Source of the DNA: Lachnospiraceae bacterium
Lineage (GTDB): Bacteria; Bacillota; Clostridia; Lachnospirales; Lachnospiraceae
Direction: 5' to 3'
Assembly: GCA_009774395.1 (NCBI GenBank)
Contig: VSNQ01000174.1
Span: forward strand, 1 to 7,267
Length of the DNA stretch: 7,267 nucleotides
Part shown: positions 1 through 5,698 of the stretch, in pieces
How positions within the stretch are numbered: the stretch's first letter is position 1
How the letters are laid out: every line of letters begins with the position of its first letter
Notes under the pieces: model-generated
Told to the model about the DNA's origin: nothing
What the model saw: only the letters and a program-made list of their open reading frames with translations
The model's database searches: none
Made by a program: the position numbers and the translations under genes

Positions 1-211
1 TCGACACAGTATTGTACATATCTGGATTTTACCAGAAGGATTTTTCATCTATAGACACAGAAAAATTTACAGCCTCTATTCGTCTGATAGAATATCCTCC
101 CATTTTTTTAATTATAAGAACTGGCATTCTACAAGACCAGTTCTTATAAAGCTATCATATCAAAAACTCTTATAGCCCAATTTGTCATAATTTACAATGG
201 GAACTTTTTTC
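1..211. other. AT-rich noncoding end, likely region of the element boundary
   Basis: No gene is supported here. Apart from the perfect inverted repeat at 112-149, there is a weaker pair GCTAT/ATAGC (151-155 and 172-176) and an unsupported 24-codon minus-strand frame (29-103). Large serine recombinase genes usually sit next to the attachment site of their element, so a junction with the host chromosome may lie in this stretch. I cannot see a core sequence without the other end. Confidence 0.3.
112..149. repeat. Perfect 13-bp inverted repeat beyond the recombinase gene
   Basis: TTATAAGAACTGG (112-124) and CCAGTTCTTATAA (137-149) are perfect reverse complements with a 12-base spacer. Neither strand has a T tract after the stem (minus continues TTAAAAAAATGG, plus continues AGCTATC), so it is not a standard intrinsic terminator. 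Its core TCTTATA recurs at 168-174. The position just beyond a serine recombinase stop makes a recombinase or accessory-protein site possible. Confidence 0.6.
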
Positions 212-1108
212 TTACACTTTTATTTCCGTTCCGTCCTTAAAGGTAAAACGGATATCTTCCTTTTCAAAAACTGTTACATATTCAATCAAGCTGTACCATA
301 AATCCTCATCAAATTCAATAACCTGTTCTTTCTGCTTTTGCAGTCCGTCAAGGAACAACTCTATTTTTTTCCTGTGTGCCTGTTTTTCTGTAATGCCCTG
401 GCTTACCTCATCCAGCCGTTCCTGTACATTGTCTAACCGCTTTGCCAGCCCATCATATCTTTCCTGGTACTCCTTCTGGTCAAGGGCAATCCGTGCGTTT
501 TCTTTGATACACTGCTGTATCAGTTCAGCCACCACATTCAGTTCTTCCTGAAGCTGTGACTGCTCCGTTTCCAATGGTCGCACATCGAAGAGAGTATCCC
601 TGATGGAATTAAAGTTCTCAATAATCTCATCCTTTTCAGTCAGAAGGATATTGGCAACTTTTATGAAAAGCTCCTTGATTGTTTCCTCGTCAAGATGTGG
701 TGTGCAGCACTTCTCGCCACCGTCAAACTTATGGTTGCACTGCCAGATTGTCTTTCTGTATTTGCTGGTGGAATGCCATACCTTGGAACCGTACCAGCTC
801 CCACAGTCACCGCATTTTATTTTGCTTGAGAAAGTGCCAACACAGCTCTGCCGGTTCTTCCCTGAATGTCTGACTGCCATCTGCTTTTGGACTGCGTCAA
901 ATTCCTGTGGTGCGATGATCGCCTGATGGTTGCTCTCCACGTAATACTGTGGCACCTCACCTTCGTTGACTTTTTTCTCTTTGGAAAGGAAATCCACTGT
1001 GTAGACTTTCTGTAGGAGTGCATCACCCTTGTATTTTTCATTTGTTAGTATGCTTTTGACCGTGCTGCCCGACCAGTTTTTCTTTCCGCCTGGTGAGGGG
1101 GATTCCAT
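212..1108 (-). pseudogene. Large serine recombinase, C-terminal part (recombinase domain, zinc ribbon, coiled coil)
   Basis: The rest of the split recombinase, true coding probably beginning at the C5 run near 1097 rather than at the ATG at 1108, which has no convincing ribosome binding site. It contains the DNA-binding recombinase-domain segment NWSGSTVKSILTNEKYKGDA (11-30) and QYYVESNHQAIIAPQEFDAV (54-73). A zinc ribbon follows with KCGDCGSWYG (C99, C102), C124 and C134/C135. A long coiled coil (about 175-260), which in large serine recombinases controls synapsis and direction, leads to a final strand pair YVTVFEKEDIRFTFKDGTEI before the stop. Every domain expected of a full-length enzyme is present, so decay is limited to the single frameshift. 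It is the last gene in the window, ending 62 bp before a perfect inverted repeat. Confidence 0.85.
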
Positions 1109-1790
1109 CCGCCATCAGTATCTTGGCAATCGCATAAGGCGAACGCCCCTGCAGGAAAAGCCCGTAAATCCTGCGTACAATTTTCGCCTGTTCCTCGTTT
1201 ACCACAAGGTTGCCGTTCTCGCCCTTGTCATAGCCTAGAAATCTTTTGAACGGCACCGTTACCTTGCCATCGGCAAAACGCTTTCTCTGCCCCCATGTGC
1301 AGTTCTCCGAAATGGAACGGCTCTCTTCCTGCGCCAGCGAGGACATAATTGTGAGGAGCAGCTCGCCCTTGCCATCAAATGTCCAGATATTTTCTTTTTC
1401 AAAATAACACTCCACACCGTTTTCTTTCAGCTTGCGGATGGTGGTAAGGCTGTCAACTGTGTTTCTTGCAAAACGGGATACGCTCTTGGTGATGATGAGG
1501 TCGATGCGTCCTGCAAGGGCATCTTCCACCATTTTGTTAAAGCCGTCGCGCTTCCTTGTATTACATCCGGTTATGCCTTCATCAGCATACACTGACACAA
1601 ATTCCCAGTCATCCCTTCCTTTGATGTAATTTTTGTAATAATCTACCTGTGCCTCGTAACTGCTCTGCTGTTCCTCATGGTCGGTGGAAACACGGGCGTA
1701 TGCCGCCACCCTGCGCTTTTTCAGACTGCCAAGTGAATCTGCTGTAAATCTGTTCTTTGTCGCAGGTATTGTGATCACGCTTTTTGCCAC
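1038..1790 (-). pseudogene. Large serine recombinase, N-terminal part (resolvase catalytic domain), frameshifted
   Basis: Site-specific recombinase that would integrate or excise a mobile element by serine chemistry. Visible features: YARVSTDHEEQ with nucleophile Ser35, EGITG (71-75), the active-site arginine segment SVSRFARNTVDSL (103-115, R106 and R109), and SLAQEESRSISEN at the end of the catalytic domain (151-163). The start of the recombinase domain follows, with KRFLGYDKG and the helix IVRRIYGLFLQGRSPYAIAKILMADGIP. After Pro231 the frame is wrong and stops 19 residues later; the correct continuation (SPGGKKNWSGSTVKSIL) is in the frame of the next entry. Removing one base from C5 (G5 on the plus strand, 1097-1101) gives one protein of 525 residues, the usual size. 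The start is GTG, with GGGAG seven or more bases upstream and inside the preceding recombinase fragment, a tandem overlap common in such clusters. As read, the gene is inactive unless the shift is an error or is recoded. Confidence 0.85.
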
Positions 1791-2373
1791 TTTTTTTCTC
1801 TCCCGTCATAAAATTAAATTTCAGGCTGCCGTCCTCAATCACCGTTATGCATTCAATCTGTTTTTCAAACTCTGCCCCGTCAAATTCATCCATGCCCAAG
1901 ATATAAGCGGAAACCTTGCGGATATTGAAATCAGCCATGTCTTTTCCACAGCATTCTGTCCTGGCCTTTGACTTGCCTGAACATTTCCAATAAACATATG
2001 TGCCATAGCAGGAATATCTGTGGTACAGATTGCCGCATGATGCACATTTAATCTTTCCAATGAATTTATCTGTCGAGGTTGTTCTATGGACGCTGTTTCG
2101 GAGCTTTAATGTTTCATAGTGCCTGACCGTGCCGTCTTTCAGATGGAAGTCAATGCTCCCTGTTTTCTGCACCACCATACGCTCTACGGTCTTCAAAAAA
2201 TATTCATCATTAAATGTTTCCTGCTCCATTATGCCGCAGAAGATTTTCTTTATCTCTGTATCGGGGTAATTCACGCTGTCGCAGGTCACGCTATGATGGC
2301 TCTTTGCCCTGCTGTTCATTGCATATGGCTCTGTTTTATCACTGGCACATTCGATAGTGACTGCCCAACACAA
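1675..2373 (-). pseudogene. Large serine recombinase, C-terminal fragment (zinc ribbon and tail)
   Basis: As read, 232 residues without the resolvase catalytic domain. Residues about 50-95 resemble a recombinase tail strand pair (FLKTVERMVVQ, then SIDFHLKDGTVRHYETLKL). A zinc ribbon follows with C110-x2-C113 (KCASCGNLYHRY), C131 and C141/C142, then a helix (IRKVSAYILGMDEFD) and a last strand pair (ITVIEDGSLKFNFMTG). Full-length relatives are about 500 residues, so the N-terminal half is lost; the TTG start has no ribosome binding site and residues 1-40 do not look like recombinase. The end is also odd: after FNFMTGEK the frame runs 116 bases into the next gene. In the neighbouring frame, reached by a -1 shift at a run of seven A (1791-1797), it would read WQKA and stop at 1775, which fits a normal tail better. 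It is probably a remnant of a tandem recombinase cluster and cannot recombine DNA alone. Confidence 0.7.
1798..1804 (-). promoter_or_regulatory. Ribosome binding site for the GTG start of the serine recombinase
   Basis: GGGAGAG on the minus strand, separated by an A7 run from the GTG at 1790. It lies inside the coding end of the upstream recombinase fragment, so translation of the two is likely linked. It decides for GTG 1790 as the start. Confidence 0.55.
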
Positions 2374-2410
2374 TAAGAAATGTTATACACCATATTTTTA
2401 TCTTCTTCAT
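2339..2410 (-). other. Possible short signal-peptide-like ORF (23 residues), probably a relic
   Basis: ATG-AAG-AAG starts a frame reading MKKIKIWCITFLIVLG, a basic then hydrophobic stretch like the start of an exported protein, ending at TGA after 23 codons. A weak AGAGG lies about eight bases upstream. The frame overlaps the beginning of the recombinase fragment in another frame. It may be the first piece of a broken exported-protein gene, or chance. I cannot assign a function. Confidence 0.25.
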
Positions 2411-2427
2411 TCCATACCTCTGTTATC

Positions 2428-2478
2428 CTCACGAGCGATAAGTTTTACCATATCACTCAAGATAATTACGCTCGTAAG
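2428..2478 (-). repeat. Inverted repeat upstream of the recombinase fragment
   Basis: Arms CTCACGAGCG (2428-2437) and CGCTCGTAAG (2469-2478) pair over 10 positions with one G-T wobble and a 31-base loop. A second, smaller hairpin, TTATC / GATAA (2423-2427 and 2437-2441), shares bases with the first arm, so the two cannot form together. There is no T tract, so it is not a normal terminator for the esterase. It could be an operator, an attenuator-like leader or a recombinase binding site. Confidence 0.4.
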
Positions 2479-2521
2479 TCGGCATTATTGGCAAATTTGA
2501 GCACTCGCCATTATATATTCA

Positions 2522-3487
2522 TTATTTTGAGAACAGCCACCCCATAATCTCCTCATCATAGGCAAAGAGTCCGCCACCATGTTCATTTGGCGCATTCCGC
2601 TCTGTAAAATAATCTTTTTCCTTAATATCCAACACAAGCAGTTTATCAATCTCTGCCTTGGTCAGTTCCTGCTGTTTATATAACTCATAAAAAGTATTAT
2701 AAGCTTCCTGCGTTGGCGCAGAACCATAATATTCATCATTTCTGCCAATGGCAAAATAAATTGGAAGCTGCTGTCTAACCACTGGTTCATATTCACCATC
2801 CCACTGCGAGCTGACATGGAGATATGCCGTAAACAGTTCAGGACGCTTCCCCATTACGATAGACATCGTTTCACCGCCGCCCGAATAGCCGTTTCCATAC
2901 ACTTTCGATGAATCAATGTTATACCGCTGCAGGAAATATTCCACCAGTGCGATTGTCTGGTCTGCTGACGTTTCAACCCAGTCATTGAGTTGTGACGCAA
3001 CAATAATCATTTTGTCATTGTATTTCTGTGCCTCAAATCCAAATGCCTCCATATGGATATTGGCGGCGATGCCCTGAAAATACAAACCTTCATAACCTGG
3101 CAGTGTGAAATACAGGGCATATGACGTGCTGCCGTCATAACTTTCCGGTATATAGACATTATAATGAATATCACCCTCATTTGCGGAATGGAGCACATTG
3201 TCAACCACAAATCCCCGATAAACTTCTGTTCTCTCCGTGATATAGCCAACTTCATCTGCCAATGGAGGAATACCGGATTTTTCCAGACCCCGATAGACCT
3301 CTGTTCCCTTCGTGATATAGCCAACTTCGTCTGCCAATGGAGGAATACTGGATTTTTCTAGCTCTGGCTGTACTTGTGCCGTACCCAGAAGCAAACACCA
3401 CACTGCCAGCCCAATCAATACAGTTAATCCAATCAGATTCCCAACCATCTTTGGTTTTTCCACAAATTGTTTTATGCGTCCCTTCAT
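2522..3487 (-). CDS. Membrane-anchored or secreted alpha/beta-hydrolase (esterase / prolyl-oligopeptidase-like)
   Basis: A 321-residue protein predicted to act outside the membrane. Residues 1-13 are basic, 14-37 form one hydrophobic helix without a clear lipobox, and the rest is soluble, so it is a type II anchor or uncleaved signal peptide. The hydrolase domain starts near 95: YNVYIPESYD (109-118), the oxyanion-side segment TLPGYEG (128-134), nucleophile motif GNGYSGGG (198-205) with Ser202, probable acid Asp251 in GRNDEYYG, and His303 in NEHGGG. This fits PHB-depolymerase or feruloyl-esterase-like carboxylic ester hydrolases; the substrate cannot be told. Residues 43-67 and 68-92 are near-identical tandem copies, forming a spacer between anchor and enzyme. 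Start: GGAGG lies six bases before the ATG. It appears intact, 44 bp downstream of two gene relics. GC content is higher than in the kinase and RES genes. Confidence 0.85.
   Translation of the reverse strand: MKGRIKQFVEKPKMVGNLIGLTVLIGLAVWCLLLGTAQVQPELEKSSIPPLADEVGYITKGTEVYRGLEKSGIPPLADEVGYITERTEVYRGFVVDNVLHSANEGDIHYNVYIPESYDGSTSYALYFTLPGYEGLYFQGIAANIHMEAFGFEAQKYNDKMIIVASQLNDWVETSADQTIALVEYFLQRYNIDSSKVYGNGYSGGGETMSIVMGKRPELFTAYLHVSSQWDGEYEPVVRQQLPIYFAIGRNDEYYGSAPTQEAYNTFYELYKQQELTKAEIDKLLVLDIKEKDYFTERNAPNEHGGGLFAYDEEIMGWLFSK
3212..3361 (-). repeat. 75-bp in-frame tandem duplication inside the esterase gene
   Basis: Two adjacent 75-base units (3361-3287 and 3286-3212) encode 25 residues each; each contains IPPLADEVGYIT and ends TEVYRG. 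The two protein copies differ at only three positions (S/G, K/E and G/R), and the DNA differs at a few bases more. The near identity suggests a recent duplication. It lengthens the linker between the membrane anchor and the catalytic domain without breaking the frame. Confidence 0.95.
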
Positions 3488-3492
3488 TGCAT

Positions 3493-3498
3493 TCCTCC
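3493..3498 (-). promoter_or_regulatory. Ribosome binding site of the esterase gene
   Basis: GGAGGA on the minus strand, five bases before the ATG at 3487. It supports this start over the out-of-frame ATG at 3521, which opens only a short overlapping frame. Confidence 0.75.
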
Positions 3499-3531
3499 AA
3501 ACTACCGCACATACATTTCATGTTTAATCAG

Positions 3532-3735
3532 TTATCTGCCGCCCTGCAAAGCCTCTGTTTCTAATGTTATTTCCCAGGAAGATGCCCCAATTTTCGTCAT
3601 GGCCTCTTCCATATACGCACGCCTGTACGCTTCCCCTTGATAGCTTTGATACCACTCCTCAAATAGTCCTTCACTATCCAGTACATTATAAAAAGTATAC
3701 CTGCCTTTTCCTTTGACTTTTAATCCAATCTTACT
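3532..3735 (-). pseudogene. Unrecognised 67-codon relic, C-terminal end of a lost gene
   Basis: An open frame starting at the flavodoxin stop, with no start codon supported by a ribosome binding site, runs to a TAA at 3532-3534. Its composition looks like real protein: GRYTFYNVLDSEGLFEEWYQ (residues 11-30), then SYQGEAYRRAYMEEAMTKIG (31-50), with even charge and aromatic spacing. I do not recognise the family. It lies directly between the flavodoxin relic and the esterase on the same strand, so it may be what is left of a gene of the same former operon after a deletion. It could also be a chance frame; the amino-acid pattern argues against that. Confidence 0.4.
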
Positions 3736-4015
3736 TCAACGCCAAGCTCTCTACCCATGTCCGAACGCCCTCTGCAGAAGCCCCCGACGAAAAACGCTCT
3801 CCTGTCAGCCAGTTTCCAGTTCCAGCGGCTTCTGCAAGCAGCTCCCCACTCTCTCCCAGATCGGAGCTGGACGAGGTGCAGAACGGAATCACTGTTTTTC
3901 CTGTAAAATCATTTGCTGTAACAAACCCGTCCACCGACCACGCTGCAATATGCCACCAGATCGGATATTCTTCTGTCAAGTATGGACTAAAAAAATTTCA
4001 TTTTTTCGCTTTCAT
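3731..4015 (-). pseudogene. Flavodoxin family protein, internally deleted relic
   Basis: From residue TTG at 3979 onward the frame reads as the C-terminal half of a flavodoxin: EEYPIWW, then D-F-T-G-K-T-V-I-P-F-C-T-S, then W-x-x-G-x-R-F, ending WVESLALK before a TAA. These are the usual beta-4 to alpha-5 landmarks of clostridial flavodoxins, which carry FMN as cytoplasmic electron carriers. The N-terminal half with the FMN phosphate-binding loop is missing. In the same frame, 36 bases upstream, sits ATG-AAA-GCG-AAA-AAA (from 4015) preceded by AAGGA, followed by an in-frame TGA at 3998-4000. The original start signals thus seem to survive, joined to the C-terminal half by a deletion. The product cannot bind FMN normally, so this is a dead gene. 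It sits between a possible promoter/operator and the esterase. Confidence 0.7.
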
Positions 4016-4077
4016 TATATCCTTAAATCCTTCAATAGAGAATTGCACAATTAGTTATGAGGTAATAACCTAATAGT

Positions 4078-4133
4078 TGATACTATCATACCGTATCAGC
4101 ACTATTCTATCGTTATCCTTGTGTAATGTCTAA
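4078..4133 (-). promoter_or_regulatory. Putative sigma-70 type promoter with overlapping operator palindrome, upstream of the flavodoxin relic
   Basis: Reading the minus strand, TTAGAC (4133-4128) and TAGAAT (4109-4104) are separated by 18 bases, a reasonable -35/-10 pair. Just downstream, where transcription would begin, lies TGATAC-N9-GTATCA (4078-4098), a 6-bp-arm dyad that could be a repressor or activator site. A second small dyad (AGGT-N4-ACCT, 4060-4071) follows. This would drive the flavodoxin relic and, by read-through, the esterase. The pattern is plausible but AT-rich DNA gives chance matches. I see nothing else in 4134-4283, including no clear terminator after the RES gene. Confidence 0.35.
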
Positions 4134-4283
4134 TGCTTATTTTGATTTATATATCATACCTACAAGGCATAATATAAAGTATTTTTCCAAAGCACATACA
4201 CAACTTTAGAAATCACTCTGCCACCAACTCCACCAAATATTCTCCAGACTATTACGTCTAATTCTCTGGTCTAATATCACCAA

Positions 4284-5543
4284 TTAATATTTTTTTACAA
4301 ATTTGCAACCATCTTTATGATACTCATACACCTCCATCTCCCCTTTAATAAATGTTGCATCATTTTTATCAAAAAGTGTAAGGCACTTTCCTTGTAATCC
4401 TATTTTTCCCATTCGTGTACTTCGATAAGCTACTCCTCCAAACCCTTTTGCTATAAGATACCTACTAAATGCTCTAAATGGAATATAAGACTCCAATTCA
4501 GGATCATCTTCTCTATCCACAGCATAAAATATTGCATCACAAATATTACCAATCAATATCTTAGAAAGCTGTAGCTGAATATCGTGGTGCATTTTTAATT
4601 CTAAACCCATTTTTCTCTGAATTTTATCTAATTCCTCCGCAAATGCTTTTTCATTCCCTGCCTTTGCATATTCAAGCATTCTCTTTTGCAATTTAGGTTT
4701 ATTTTGAATAACCTCCCACATCATATCTTTGTAAGTAATTTCCAGCTTATTTAGTCCTTTCAATTCCCCCTCATAATCAATTCCATCAAAAGACAAATCT
4801 AATATTTTTATCCTCCTATGAACTGCTTTAAACTTACACACCGATAATACCTGTCCCTCTTTTGCTCTTAGCTCCTCAAAACATGTTTTTTGTGCTAATT
4901 TAATATTTTGATAGCCTATCCCTTCATCATCATATGCTAAGTAAAGGAACGCTACACCATCATCGTTCCAGCGATTATCATGACAGTATGCCGGATCAGG
5001 CATGATATACTTATAATTATCATAAACTTCATATCCGCTGGCTCTATACATATGACGAAACTCTCTCAACTGTTTCACAATAAAATCAGGGAATGCTTTA
5101 ATTGTTGATGAAAAGAAATCCTCAAACAATTTTATAAAACTTGCTTCATTAGATGCAACGCTTTTCCCTTCTGGCAATTCTTTCCAAAGATTTAAAATGA
5201 AAATCTGGTTATGTTTCCAATAAACATCTGAAAAGTCTTTCAAAAATCTCAATTTACCAAATCGAATATATAAATTATTAAGTTGTTTCAGCAAAATTTT
5301 GATATACATTTCATGTGATTCTTCTTCATATGTTTTCCACTCATCATCATCCTGTTTAAGTCCCGTTGATTCATCCACCAGCTTAATAACATCATTAAAC
5401 TTATTTAATACTCTAGATATTGACTCTAAATGTTCTTCATTTGTTTCTTTATCTAAAACCTCCAAAATTGCCGTAGTAACGGTCCCTTCAAATCTCTCTT
5501 TAAGTCGGTTTCTTTCTATTGCCAAGTACATTTTTCCAGCCAT
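4284..5543 (-). CDS. RES-domain protein (putative NAD+-consuming toxin or effector) with long helical N-terminal region
   Basis: A 419-residue protein. Residues about 165-405 show the order of conserved positions of RES domains: YR (166-167), RWNDDG (191-196), FLYLAYD (199-205) followed by an EE pair (223-224), and near the end VAYRST (371-376) with G-x-C-L-T-L-F (385-391). In RES toxins such as MbcT and ParT the conserved Arg, Tyr, Glu and Ser form an NAD+-binding site; by order the candidates here are R167, R191, Y201, E223/E224 and S375. The assignment is by motif reading. Unlike ordinary Xre-RES toxins of about 150-200 residues, it has about 160 mostly helical, charged N-terminal residues and a helical insertion near 260-345. 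No Xre antitoxin gene is adjacent; the partner is the kinase 155 bp upstream. Start: GAGAGGA lies 10 bases before the ATG; two nearby upstream ATGs are in other frames. Known RES enzymes degrade NAD+ or ADP-ribosylate a target; activity here is inferred. Confidence 0.8.
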   Translation of the reverse strand: MAGKMYLAIERNRLKERFEGTVTTAILEVLDKETNEEHLESISRVLNKFNDVIKLVDESTGLKQDDDEWKTYEEESHEMYIKILLKQLNNLYIRFGKLRFLKDFSDVYWKHNQIFILNLWKELPEGKSVASNEASFIKLFEDFFSSTIKAFPDFIVKQLREFRHMYRASGYEVYDNYKYIMPDPAYCHDNRWNDDGVAFLYLAYDDEGIGYQNIKLAQKTCFEELRAKEGQVLSVCKFKAVHRRIKILDLSFDGIDYEGELKGLNKLEITYKDMMWEVIQNKPKLQKRMLEYAKAGNEKAFAEELDKIQRKMGLELKMHHDIQLQLSKILIGNICDAIFYAVDREDDPELESYIPFRAFSRYLIAKGFGGVAYRSTRMGKIGLQGKCLTLFDKNDATFIKGEMEVYEYHKDGCKFVKKY

Positions 5544-5649
5544 GTTTCATACATCCTCTCTTTCACAATTTTTTACTCTGGTCAATAATGAATATATCTT
5601 CATGTTCTTTTAAACTTTTACTCTTCAATTCTACATTTCAAATAGCAAA

Positions 5650-5679
5650 GCGGAAGTCGCATAATGTCTTTACTTCCGC
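5650..5679 (-). terminator. Hairpin between kinase and RES genes, possible partial terminator or attenuator
   Basis: A perfect 8-bp GC-rich inverted repeat, GCGGAAGT / ACTTCCGC, with a 14-base loop. It starts about 20 bases after the kinase stop and on the minus strand is followed by TTTGCTATTTG, a broken T tract. This fits a weak intrinsic terminator or an mRNA-processing hairpin that would lower expression of the downstream RES gene relative to the kinase. I see no convincing separate promoter between the hairpin and the RES start. Confidence 0.5.
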
Positions 5680-5698
5680 CTCAATAAATCTCTATTAC

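Noticed and set aside
29..103. Minus-strand 24-codon frame starting ATG-GGA-GGA
   Set aside because: Too short, no upstream Shine-Dalgarno sequence, and no recognisable sequence.
603..926. Plus-strand open frames over the recombinase genes (for example 603-926, 1029-1238, 1684-1971 and 2119-2376)
   Set aside because: They lie antisense to clear recombinase coding sequence, show no protein-like motifs and have no good ribosome binding site.
3164..3361. Plus-strand frame with an internal protein repeat
   Set aside because: The repeat is only the mirror of the 75-bp tandem duplication in the esterase gene.
3713..4054. Plus-strand frame of 113 codons
   Set aside because: It is antisense to the flavodoxin relic, which explains the openness; the composition (many Cys, Pro, Ser) is not protein-like.
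4155..4215. Short GTG-started minus-strand frame ending in TAG downstream of the RES gene
   Set aside because: About 18 codons with no ribosome binding site; treated as chance in AT-rich DNA.
4250..4275. Repeated GTCTAAT near the RES stop, as a possible attachment site
   Set aside because: Seven-base AT-rich matches are expected by chance and there is no partner site in view; mentioned only as part of the composition boundary.
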